In this document: one piece after another, positions 1 to 7,990 of the stretch
Position numbering within the stretch: the stretch's first letter is position 1
Layout: each line of letters opens with the position of its first letter
NCBI RefSeq assembly: GCF_900316465.1
Contig: NZ_ONDD01000002.1
Location: 62,001-126,000 of the forward strand
DNA length: 64,000 nucleotides
Reading direction: 5' to 3'
Origin: an uncultured Fibrobacter sp.
Lineage (GTDB): Bacteria; Fibrobacterota; Fibrobacteria; Fibrobacterales; Fibrobacteraceae
Position numbers and translations under genes: made by a program
Notes under the pieces: model-generated
Seen by the model: the letters and a program-made list of their open reading frames with translations, nothing else
Told to the model about the DNA's origin: nothing
Database searches by the model: none

Positions 1-829
1 TAAAGAAGCGCTTTTTCTGGGAATCCTTTTTCATGCGCTTGGCAAATGCAATTTCGGCCTTGTCGATTTTCTTTTCGGTCTTTGCAATCTGCTTCTGGAT
101 TTTCTTGTCGTCGGGGTTTGCTTCGTTGCGGGCAATGTTCAGGTAGAGCTTGGCGGTTTCAAACTGGTCAAGTTCGTTGTAGGCCTGTGCAATCATGAAC
201 AAAGCTTCGGTGCGGCGCTTGCTCTTGGGGTAGGTTTCTAGGAATTCCTTGAAGTAAATCACGGCGGCCTGGTACTTGTCCATGCGCAGGTAAAGTCTTG
301 CGGTCTGGAATTCCTTTTCGGCCAAGCGTTCAACGAGCAGGTCGTAGTAATAGTTCACCGAGTCGCGCAGCGGAGAATCGGGGTAGTTCGACAGGTAACG
401 TTCAAAGTCCTTCATGGCGATCGTCGTGTTCGCTTCGTCGCGGCTCACGCGGAATTCCATGTTGAACGAAGAGATTGCCTTACGGAATTCGGCGGTTTCG
501 ATAAACGGCGAACCCGGGAAGTTCAAGATGAAACTACCGTATTCACCGCGGGCTTCAATCCAGTCTTCCATGTTAAAGTAGCTTTCGGCCATCAAGAATT
601 GGGCCTGTTCCATGTAGCCAGTGCCGGCGCAAGTCGAAAGGATTTCTTCGAGCCTGTCTGTTGCACGACCGTACTTTTCTTTCTTGAAAAGTTCCTCTGC
701 ACCTTCATAGCGAATTCGGCACCATTCGGTGTGTTTCATCTTGCTTTTACCGCTAGAAGAACAACCGACCAAAAATGCAGTTTCAGCTAAAATACAAAGG
801 AATAAGGGAATCTTTTTGAACAGGTTCAT
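1..829 (-). CDS. bamD: BamD-like outer-membrane assembly lipoprotein (3' end outside window)
   Basis: I translated this from the minus strand: it starts at the ATG at 829-827 and stays open to the window edge, giving 276 visible residues and no stop. The N-terminus is a lipoprotein signal (MNLFKKIPLFLCILAE, then FLVGC, with the lipidated Cys near residue 26) followed by a Ser/Lys linker. The rest is helical with tetratricopeptide-like repeats, for example YFNMEDWIEARGEYGSFI and YQAAVIYFKEFLETYPKSK, as in BamD/YfiO. BamD sits on the periplasmic face of the outer membrane and helps the BAM complex insert beta-barrels. The C-terminal tail is Lys-rich. A different TPR lipoprotein (YbgF-like) is the main alternative. 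The gene is divergent from the LptF-like gene, with 64 bp between them. Confidence 0.75.
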   Translation of the reverse strand, partial: MNLFKKIPLFLCILAETAFLVGCSSSGKSKMKHTEWCRIRYEGAEELFKKEKYGRATDRLEEILSTCAGTGYMEQAQFLMAESYFNMEDWIEARGEYGSFILNFPGSPFIETAEFRKAISSFNMEFRVSRDEANTTIAMKDFERYLSNYPDSPLRDSVNYYYDLLVERLAEKEFQTARLYLRMDKYQAAVIYFKEFLETYPKSKRRTEALFMIAQAYNELDQFETAKLYLNIARNEANPDDKKIQKQIAKTEKKIDKAEIAFAKRMKKDSQKKRFF

Positions 830-893
830 TTTTTTTCTTTGGTTAATTCTAATTTTACCCCCGTAAAGTAGAAAATTTTGTAAGTTCAGAAAA

Positions 894-2306
894 ATGATTT
901 TAGTCCGCTACGTGTTGAAAGAGCTCATAGGCCCCTTTTTGGCGGCTCTTTTTGGAATCACGTTCCTGTTCGTGGTGGACTTTTTGGTCAAAATCCTTGA
1001 TAATGTGCTTTCCAAGGGGCTTCCGGCCTCGACCGTTCTTGAAATCTTCGCGCTGAACCTGGCGTGGATGCTTTCGCTGTCTATTCCGATGGCCGTGCTT
1101 GTGGCAAGCCTGATGGCCTTCGGTCGACTTTCGGGCGACCAGGAAATTACGGCCTGCAAGGCGGCGGGTATTTCTCCGCTTTCGCTCATGCGCCCGGTGC
1201 TTTTGGTATCGATGTTGATTTCGGTTTTGATGGTGGTGTTCAATAACTGGGTGCTGCCCGAAGCGAACCACCGCTCGGTAGAACTCATGAATGCCGTGTC
1301 GCGCAAAAAACCGCATGTGTTCATTGATGCCGGCCGACTCATTACGCAGTTCCCCGACGTGCAATTGTGGGTGAACCGCATTGACCCGGTATCGGGTACT
1401 TTGTACGGAATCCAGATTTTCGAAATGGAAAAGAAGGGCGCACCCCGTATTGTGTATGCCGACAGCGCCACCATGGAATACGAAGACAATGGCGCAACGC
1501 TGATGCTCCGCCTGCGTAGTGGCGAAACCCACATGACCGATGCCGATAACCCTGAAAACTATTTCCGCATTCGTTATTTCTCGCAAGACCTCGCCATGAA
1601 GAACGTGGATGACCGCTTGGAACGCCGTAGCCGCAGTTACCGAAGCGACCGTGAAATGCCTATCGAGATGATGACCGAAGTGGTGGAAGATGCCGAAAAG
1701 CGCTATGTGGAATTCAGGGATCAGGCTCTCGAAAAGAGGTTGAATACGCTTGTGACATTGCGTGATGATGTCATGGGTGATTCCATTGTCCCGAAATCGG
1801 TCGAAAGCGGAACAAAGATTGATTCTATCCAGCGCAGGCGGTCCTTGCAGCGACTCCGTGTTCAAGAAATTGCGTCGCTCCGCTCGACCGAAAGACTGTA
1901 TGGCCGCATGGAAACAGAACTCAAGCGCAAGGCGCAGTACACGGTCGAAATTCACAAGAAGTACAGTACCGGTTTTGCCTGCTTTATCTTTATTCTGATT
2001 GGAGCCCCTCTTGGAATCATGGCTCGTAAGGGCGGTATCGGTACGGGTATTCTTTATAGCCTTGCGTTCTTCGTGATTTATTGGATTTGCCTGATTGGTG
2101 GCGAAAACATGGCGGACAGGCTCTTGATTGATCCGGTGCTTGCCATGTGGGCGTCGAACATTATCATTGGAACCTTCGGCATATTCATTACGGTGGCCAT
2201 GGTGCGCGACCGTTTCTCGGGCGATTCCAAGTTCTTTAGGGCGATTCGCGCTGTGGGCGGTTTCTTCAAGAAAATATTCGGATTCTTTACCAGGAGGATT
2301 GGATGA
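894..2306 (+). CDS. lptF: LptF/LptG family lipopolysaccharide export permease (first of pair)
   Basis: 470 residues of the YjgP/YjgQ permease family, the inner-membrane half of the LptB2FG transporter that extracts lipopolysaccharide. The N-terminus matches the family (ILVRYVLKELIGPFLAALFG), with about three membrane helices in the first 130 residues. A periplasmic beta-jellyroll-like domain follows (about 135-260), then a charged, probably coiled-coil stretch rich in Arg/Glu/Leu (about 260-350), then three more helices. The charged insert makes it about 100 residues longer than E. coli LptF. Its last four bases (ATGA) overlap the start of the second permease, so the two are translationally coupled. 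Which is LptF and which LptG cannot be settled by reading. Confidence 0.85.
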   Translation: MILVRYVLKELIGPFLAALFGITFLFVVDFLVKILDNVLSKGLPASTVLEIFALNLAWMLSLSIPMAVLVASLMAFGRLSGDQEITACKAAGISPLSLMRPVLLVSMLISVLMVVFNNWVLPEANHRSVELMNAVSRKKPHVFIDAGRLITQFPDVQLWVNRIDPVSGTLYGIQIFEMEKKGAPRIVYADSATMEYEDNGATLMLRLRSGETHMTDADNPENYFRIRYFSQDLAMKNVDDRLERRSRSYRSDREMPIEMMTEVVEDAEKRYVEFRDQALEKRLNTLVTLRDDVMGDSIVPKSVESGTKIDSIQRRRSLQRLRVQEIASLRSTERLYGRMETELKRKAQYTVEIHKKYSTGFACFIFILIGAPLGIMARKGGIGTGILYSLAFFVIYWICLIGGENMADRLLIDPVLAMWASNIIIGTFGIFITVAMVRDRFSGDSKFFRAIRAVGGFFKKIFGFFTRRIG

Positions 2307-3442
2307 AATTCTCCCGGTACATGATGTGGAACTTCTTGAAGATGTTCCTGCTGGTGCTCTTGGGCGCAATCCTGATGTTTGCGGTCATTGACTTTGTGGG
2401 TAACATCAAGACTTGGCTTGCCCGCGACACCAAGGATGCAATCGATTACTATGTAAGCTACCTGCCTTACATGATTTACTTGATTTCGCCGGTGGCCCTG
2501 TTTATTGCGGTCCTTGCCTCGATCGGTAACATGACTCGCCACCTTGAAATGAGCGCCATGCAAAGCTCTGGCCAGGCTCCGTTCAAGACTTTGATTCCGA
2601 TTTTTGTGTTCGGCGTGATAGTGTCTATTGCCTCTTATGAAATGAGCGAACTCTGGCTCCCTGACGCCAACCACAAGCGTCTAGAGACCATGGAAACGAA
2701 CGCCCAGAAAAAGAAGAACCCGCGCATCAAGGAAAAGCGAGACTTTACTTTTATCGATAGCGAACACGCGAGCTGGTTCTTTAGGCATTATTCCGGCAAG
2801 GGCCGCTTTGGTCGCGACGTGGTTTTGCTCCTTCGCGAAGATGGCCGACTGGTAGAACGCTACGATGCCAAACTGGTCCGCTGGATTGAAGAGCCGCCCA
2901 AGGATTCGCTCGATTCTATAGCAAGGCTTTCTAGCATTGACCCGCCGCCGGGCTGCTGGCAGTTTGAACGCGGGCACCGCCGAGAATTCCATAAAGACGG
3001 TACGGTGAACGTGTTCCCGATTCATCGTGAAAAAGTCTGTGACAAGATTACGACTCATCCGGGCGACTTGATTAACGAACGCCAGACCGCCGACGAAATG
3101 GATTCCAAGATGGTCATGGCTAGAATCAATGTGCTGCGCCGTTCGGGTGAAGACACGCGCGCCATGGAAACCGCACTCCAGTTTAAACGTTCTGCCCATT
3201 GGATGAATTTGATTGTACTACTCATCGGTGCAGCTCTTTGCCACCGCTATAGTCGTTCTGGGGGCCTTTCCCAGAAGTTCGGGGTTGGCCTCTTGATAGT
3301 TTTTAGCTATTATATTCTTGAAAGAATTGGCTTAAAGATGGGAGAAAATGGTGCGCTTTCGCCTTTTTGGGCGGCATGGATTAGCCACTTTGTATATGGC
3401 GGCGTCTCGGTCGTAATGCTGTACCGTTCCTTCCGTTTATAG
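2303..3442 (+). CDS. lptG: LptF/LptG family lipopolysaccharide export permease (second of pair)
   Basis: 379 residues, normal for the family. It starts within the stop of the preceding permease (ATGA overlap). The order is an N-terminal helix (MWNFLKMFLLVLLGAILMF), further helices to about residue 110, a periplasmic domain containing DANHKRLETM and FTFIDSEHASWFFRHYSGKG (about 115-270), and C-terminal helices ending in VSVVMLYRSFRL. The pairing of two such permeases is the classic lptFG arrangement; the ATPase LptB must be encoded elsewhere. Ten bases separate it from the GGDEF gene, so the run 894-6783 may be one transcript. Confidence 0.85.
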   Translation: MKFSRYMMWNFLKMFLLVLLGAILMFAVIDFVGNIKTWLARDTKDAIDYYVSYLPYMIYLISPVALFIAVLASIGNMTRHLEMSAMQSSGQAPFKTLIPIFVFGVIVSIASYEMSELWLPDANHKRLETMETNAQKKKNPRIKEKRDFTFIDSEHASWFFRHYSGKGRFGRDVVLLLREDGRLVERYDAKLVRWIEEPPKDSLDSIARLSSIDPPPGCWQFERGHRREFHKDGTVNVFPIHREKVCDKITTHPGDLINERQTADEMDSKMVMARINVLRRSGEDTRAMETALQFKRSAHWMNLIVLLIGAALCHRYSRSGGLSQKFGVGLLIVFSYYILERIGLKMGENGALSPFWAAWISHFVYGGVSVVMLYRSFRL

Positions 3443-3452
3443 TGGGATAGAT

Positions 3453-5288
3453 ATGTCTGTTGCAGAAATTTTATTCGTGGTCGCTGGCCTTTTGCTTGGC
3501 CTTGCATTCCAGGGGGGAATGTTCCTGTTCCTGATTCCCTTCGCCGTCGTTGCGTTTGTGCTTGCCTGCATGAACCGCCCGCGCCTTGCCGGCCCGAATG
3601 CCCAGCAGCCTGCAACGGCTCCCATTCCGACGATTTTCAAGAATCGTTCGACGACGAATACCCCGGTGATTACCCCGACTTTGCAGAACGAATTTTCCAA
3701 TGCGCCTAGGGGTATGGCTAATGAACCCGAAGCCGCTCTTAAGGTAAGCCAGGTCTGGGCTCGTGCCAATGCTGACATTAATCGTTCCATGACGGACATG
3801 CTGCTTGCACTCAAGATTGTGGTTCCGCATGTGAATTCTGTCATCGTGTTTACGCAGATGGAAAACCAGAAGGAATGGGGTATCCGCAATTTCGCAAACG
3901 ACAAGGAAATTTCGGTGAACCTTCGCACGCGCATTACCGAAACGTCTGGCCTTTTGGGCCAGCTGTTCCGCAGCAACGTGAACCGCCTTTTGGAAGGCGA
4001 CCTTCCGGGTGCCAAGAGCGTGATGTACTATGTGGACAATCCGGCAATCAAGTCGGTGGTGGCCGTGCCAATGATTGACCATGCCTCTGGACTCCGCGTG
4101 GGAGCCTTGGTCATGGATTCCGTGTATCCGAATGCGTTTAACGACATGACGGCCAATGCGCTCAAGTTTATCGCAAGCGCTATTTCGATGCTCGACTACA
4201 AGGGCTTCTATTCGGCCCAAAAGCACATTGCCCTGCAGCAGTACGGCGGACTTTACAGCTACCTGCGCAAGTTCTTCCAGAATATGTCGGTCAAGGATAT
4301 CTACAAGCAGATTATCAATTACGTGAAGGCAAACATGGCTTACGACCGCCTCACGATTCTAGCCATGGATCCGGGCGACGACATGAATGGCCGCGTGGTG
4401 TACTGCGACGGTGTAGATGCCGAGCAGTTTGCGAACAAGAAGTTTACGCTTTCGGACAAGGGCGTGTTTGTGCTCGCCCTGATGCGCAACCGCCCCATGG
4501 AACGTTCGTTCTTGCCGGGCTTTAAGGATTACCTGCCGCGCTTGAACGATTCGGAACGCAAGAACTTGAACCTGCGCCAGATTTTGGTAATGCCTATTGC
4601 GGCAGAACATGGCTCCGATACGGCTGAAATTGCGATTTGCCTTGAAAGCAGCAGCTCCATGCCGTACAATGATCACGAAAAGGAACTGCTCAAGGCCTTT
4701 GCCGGCGTTGCAGGCTTTGCCTACAATCGCGCCCGCAAGTTTGAACTGGGTTGCGACCAGGCCATGCGCGACGGCCATACGGGCCTCATCAACAAGAAGA
4801 CCATGTTTGAAAAGTTGCGCTCCGAAAAGATTCGCGCAGACCGCGGCAAGTATAGCATTGGCCTCTTGATGATGGATATTGACCACTTCAAGCATGTGAA
4901 CGATACTTATGGTCACCCGATTGGTGATGTGGTCATCAAGGGAATTGCCGACACCATCAGTAAAGAAATCCGTAGCGAAATCGACGTGGTGGCACGCTTT
5001 GGCGGCGAAGAATTCGTGGTTGCTTTGATTGATACCGATGCCGATGGCATGATCGAAACTGCAGAACGCATTCGCAAGTCGGTCGAAAAGCTCGTGTTCG
5101 ATGTACACCAGGCAGAACCCTTGCGCGTGACGGTAAGTATCGGCGCGTTCTTGCTGACATTGAACTTTAACGGCGATTTGGAAAAGGCCATCAATAATGC
5201 AGACCAGGCGCTGTACCGCGCTAAGGAAGGCGGCCGCAACCAGGTCGTGCAGTTCGAAAAACAAGAATCTGAACCCGTGAGTGTATAG
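3453..5288 (+). CDS. membrane-anchored GAF-GGDEF diguanylate cyclase
   Basis: 611 residues. Two hydrophobic segments at about 3-41 anchor it in the membrane. Two GAF-like sensory regions (about 90-250 and 265-430) precede a GGDEF domain (about 440-605). The catalytic domain has LMMDIDHFKHVNDTYGH near residue 471 and an intact GGEEF signature near 516, so it should make cyclic di-GMP from two GTP. The product-inhibition I-site (RxxD five residues before GGEEF) reads SEID, with the Arg one position too early, so allosteric feedback may be absent. The stop lies 1 bp before the next ATG. The input signal is unknown. Confidence 0.88.
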   Translation: MSVAEILFVVAGLLLGLAFQGGMFLFLIPFAVVAFVLACMNRPRLAGPNAQQPATAPIPTIFKNRSTTNTPVITPTLQNEFSNAPRGMANEPEAALKVSQVWARANADINRSMTDMLLALKIVVPHVNSVIVFTQMENQKEWGIRNFANDKEISVNLRTRITETSGLLGQLFRSNVNRLLEGDLPGAKSVMYYVDNPAIKSVVAVPMIDHASGLRVGALVMDSVYPNAFNDMTANALKFIASAISMLDYKGFYSAQKHIALQQYGGLYSYLRKFFQNMSVKDIYKQIINYVKANMAYDRLTILAMDPGDDMNGRVVYCDGVDAEQFANKKFTLSDKGVFVLALMRNRPMERSFLPGFKDYLPRLNDSERKNLNLRQILVMPIAAEHGSDTAEIAICLESSSSMPYNDHEKELLKAFAGVAGFAYNRARKFELGCDQAMRDGHTGLINKKTMFEKLRSEKIRADRGKYSIGLLMMDIDHFKHVNDTYGHPIGDVVIKGIADTISKEIRSEIDVVARFGGEEFVVALIDTDADGMIETAERIRKSVEKLVFDVHQAEPLRVTVSIGAFLLTLNFNGDLEKAINNADQALYRAKEGGRNQVVQFEKQESEPVSV

Positions 5289-5289
5289 C

Positions 5290-6783
5290 ATGTTTACCGC
5301 GCTCGATTGGATTGTCTTAGTCGCATACTTGTTACTCTCAATCGCGATCGGCTTGTTTGTCTCGCGCGGTAATAAGAATCTTAAAGAGTACATGCTGGGC
5401 GGCGGCTCCATCCCGTGGGTGGCCGTAGGCATTAGCCTTATTGCAACGTCTGTCAGTGCCACAACGTTCTTGGGCGCGCCTGCCGATGTTTATGGCGACA
5501 ACATGACGTTCCTCATGTTCCAGATTGGCGCCTTCATTAGCATTGTGGTGGTGGGACTTGTCTTTATTCCCAAGTTCCGGACTTCTGGCATTAACAGCGC
5601 CTATGAACTTTTCGAAGTCCGATTCTCCCGCCCGGTGCGCAGGCTTGCCGCCATATTCTATTGCTTGCACTTGCTGCTCCGTACGGGAATCCTCTTGTTT
5701 GCACCGTCACTGGTGCTTGCGCAGATTCTGCATATCGACTTGAAACTTGCGATTATCGTGTCGGCGGCGGTGGCCATATTCTACACTTGGTTCGGCGGCA
5801 TCAAGGCGGTCATTTGGACTGACGTGATGCAGTTCGTGGTGTTCTTTGGTGGTGGCGTGCTGGTGCTGTTTCTCATTTCGAATGCGGTCGGCGGCTTTGG
5901 CGAAATGGCGACCCTTGCTAGCGAAGCGGGCAAGACCAAGTGGTGGGATGCCTCGATGGATATTTCGAATGCTCGCACACTTGTGTCGGCGGGCTTTGCC
6001 TATGCGATTCTTGAAATTGCGATTCGCGGTTGCGACCAGCAGTTTGTGCAGCGCTACTTGAGCTGTAAAGATGTGAAGGCCGCGAACCGTTCGAGCATTC
6101 TTTCGATGGTGCTTGGCTGTGCCGTTTCCATCTTGTTCTACTGGGTGGGCGCCGCTCTCTATGTTTATTACCAGAAGGCCCATGTGGCAGCACTTCCTGA
6201 AGGCTTGGGCCAGAACGACGTGTTCCCCTATTTTATTGTCAATGGACTTCCGGTGGGTGTGACGGGCTTGATTGTGGCGGCTATCTGTGCGGCTGCCATG
6301 AGTAGCCTTTCGGGTGCTATCAATTCGCTTGGTAATACGTCGGAACGCGACTTCTTGAACTGGGACGAAAACGCCGGAATCGGTGGCCTCAAGCGTGCCA
6401 AGATTTGGACGGTGGTCTGGGGCGTGCTGGGTGTTTTCTTTGCCTTGTTTGCCGCAACGCAGCAGGGGAGTCTTCTTAAGAATGCGCTCTTCTTTACAGG
6501 CCTTTTCACGGGCCCGCTTCTCGGTATGTTCGTACTTGCGTTCTATGCCGATAAAGTCTTCGGTACAGGGGCAGGTAAACTCCGCGGCTGTGCCGTTGTC
6601 GTTGCCGTGATTTGCGGCATGTGCAGTTTGATTCTTGTTCAGGGAATACCGGCTTTTGGAGTGCCGGCTGTATTGGGTGGAATCTTTAGCTGGCCTTGGA
6701 TGCCCTTTATTAGCATGACGACGACGATTGTAGTCGCCTTGCTTGTGAATGCGGTTACAAACCTGTTGAAGGTCCGAAAATAA
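5290..6783 (+). CDS. sodium:solute symporter (SSS) family transporter
   Basis: About 497 residues with 13 or so hydrophobic helices, as in SSSF/SLC5 transporters. Family features include YMLGGGSIPW near residue 35, ISLIATSVSATTFLGAPADVY, the FGGIKAVIWTDVMQ region, and AAAMSSLSGAINSLGNTSERDF. It should co-import a solute with Na+; the substrate (sugar, sialic acid or other) cannot be read. I chose the ATG at 5290, one base after the GGDEF stop; the alternative GTG at 5281 would overlap the upstream gene by 8 bp. Confidence 0.85.
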   Translation: MFTALDWIVLVAYLLLSIAIGLFVSRGNKNLKEYMLGGGSIPWVAVGISLIATSVSATTFLGAPADVYGDNMTFLMFQIGAFISIVVVGLVFIPKFRTSGINSAYELFEVRFSRPVRRLAAIFYCLHLLLRTGILLFAPSLVLAQILHIDLKLAIIVSAAVAIFYTWFGGIKAVIWTDVMQFVVFFGGGVLVLFLISNAVGGFGEMATLASEAGKTKWWDASMDISNARTLVSAGFAYAILEIAIRGCDQQFVQRYLSCKDVKAANRSSILSMVLGCAVSILFYWVGAALYVYYQKAHVAALPEGLGQNDVFPYFIVNGLPVGVTGLIVAAICAAAMSSLSGAINSLGNTSERDFLNWDENAGIGGLKRAKIWTVVWGVLGVFFALFAATQQGSLLKNALFFTGLFTGPLLGMFVLAFYADKVFGTGAGKLRGCAVVVAVICGMCSLILVQGIPAFGVPAVLGGIFSWPWMPFISMTTTIVVALLVNAVTNLLKVRK

Positions 6784-6808
6784 GTTTCAAGATAACTAGG
6801 GGTAAGTT

Positions 6809-7579
6809 ATGAACAAAGTAACATTGGGGCTTGTCTTGCTAGTCGTATTGCTTGGCTTCTTGCTGCTTACGACCAACAATCAAAATGCAATGCAGAATGC
6901 GATGCCGAAATCCTTGAAGGTTCCGTCTGTAGTAAGCGATGCGCAGATGTCTACGGTAAAGGTGTCTGCTTCGGAATCCCGCAAGTATCAGGCGAACGAA
7001 TTCGTGACGTTTGCCATGCTTGAATTGCGCGGCCGCGACAAGGAACTTCTCTACAAGCAGCTTGAAACCCGTCGCCAGGCGATTTTTGAACAAATGAATA
7101 AACTCGATATCCTGAATTCCGATATCGAACAGAATAGTGTCGACATGCGTAAGGAATGGTCCTACGACAAGGGAACTCGCAGCCTTACCGGCTATGTGGT
7201 GAGCCAGTCCTTTGCAATCCGTTGTTCTTCAAGATCTGTGGCCGCTGCTGCAGTAGCTGTCCTTTCTGCAGAACTCGATGTTGAAATCGATCGTACTTCG
7301 GCACGCCTCCAAAGCGAAGATTCTCTGCGCAAAGAAATTATCCTTTCTGTAGGCAAGAAGGCCTTGAGCAAGGCGGAAAGCTACGCCGAAAGCGTTGGCG
7401 GCAAACTTGGCAAGGTAATCTCGGTCAGTGAAAACGGCGGTAGCGACCTTATGCACGGACGGCAAGTCCTGGGGGCAGCCAAGTTCAACGACTATAGCGA
7501 AGACGCCCTTCTTTCGTCTATCGCGGACTCCGTAAGCATCTCTGCATCGGTTCATTTGGTGGTAGAATTGCTCCAATAA
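6809..7579 (+). CDS. SIMPL (DUF541) domain protein
   Basis: 256 residues. A single N-terminal hydrophobic segment (about 5-22) acts as signal or anchor, followed by a SIMPL/DUF541 domain: a beta-alpha repeat with SASESRKYQANEFVTF, the central GYVVSQSFAIRCSS, and the C-terminal KALSKAESYAESVGGKLGKV segment that ends in a signature Ser-Glu (ISVSENGG). The family includes periplasmic and outer-membrane-associated proteins such as BP26/OMP28, whose biochemical role is unsettled. It follows the symporter by 25 bp with a GGGGTAAG ribosome site at 6799-6806. Confidence 0.8.
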   Translation: MNKVTLGLVLLVVLLGFLLLTTNNQNAMQNAMPKSLKVPSVVSDAQMSTVKVSASESRKYQANEFVTFAMLELRGRDKELLYKQLETRRQAIFEQMNKLDILNSDIEQNSVDMRKEWSYDKGTRSLTGYVVSQSFAIRCSSRSVAAAAVAVLSAELDVEIDRTSARLQSEDSLRKEIILSVGKKALSKAESYAESVGGKLGKVISVSENGGSDLMHGRQVLGAAKFNDYSEDALLSSIADSVSISASVHLVVELLQ

Positions 7580-7847
7580 TACGGGCTAGTCACAAGGTCC
7601 TTGTTTGTCAAGACGTAGTTTATAAAAAACTTTTATTTTTGTGTTGATAAGTATCCGAAAGGGTAAAATTCGCTAACTGCTTATAAATAAAGGCGTTAGC
7701 TTTTATTTTGCTTACTTTGTAGAAAATTGCTTTTAAAGCCCTTTTTCGGGAATGTTGATAAGTTGACTTTTGTAAGCTTAAATTTACATAAAAAGCGTTA
7801 TTTTTTTGAAAAATGTCTTCCAATGACACATACATTTGTTATATTGT
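7580..7847. other. AT-rich gene-free stretch upstream of the nrd sites
   Basis: No convincing gene on either strand. GTTGATAAGT occurs twice, at 7643-7652 and 7754-7763. A possible promoter, TTGACT (7763-7768) then TACATA (7785-7790) with 16 bp spacing, would start the nrd message about 190 bases before the nrdD ATG. Short ORFs here are AT-rich and have no recognisable start context. Confidence 0.4.
7672..7709 (+). terminator. weak intrinsic terminator candidate after the SIMPL gene
   Basis: GCTAAC at 7672-7677 and GTTAGC at 7695-7700 form a short stem, extended by GC:GC across a one-base bulge, with a 12-base AT loop and a TTTTATTTT tail. It lies about 95 bp past the stop codon, so it is a weak case. 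Confidence 0.4.
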
Positions 7848-7896
7848 TTTCCATATCTTGTGCTTCGAGCTTCTTTTGAGACACAAGATATAGTAA
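7848..7896 (+). promoter_or_regulatory. two NrdR-box-like sites upstream of nrdD
   Basis: The 16-mer at 7881-7896 (ACACAAGATATAGTAA) matches about 13 of 16 positions of the NrdR box as I remember it (aCaCwAtATaTwGtGt). A weaker copy lies at 7848-7863, 33 bp upstream or roughly three helical turns. The outer halves form a perfect 10-bp inverted repeat (ATATCTTGTG 7853-7862, CACAAGATAT 7882-7891). NrdR represses ribonucleotide reductase genes through paired boxes at about this spacing, so this is the expected control site for the nrdD-nrdG operon. Confidence 0.6.
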
Positions 7897-7990
7897 GTAC
7901 CGGAATTGAAAGAAAAAAATATGCTCGATACGAGTTTCGCCCGTAAAACCGCTGTTGGGGGCTGATTCGCCGGGCAGCAAGGATTGGTAG

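Noticed and set aside
900..2369. 489-residue minus-strand ORF opposite lptF
   Set aside because: Composition is His/Arg/Gln-rich with no signal or family motif; it is the shadow of the LptF-like gene.
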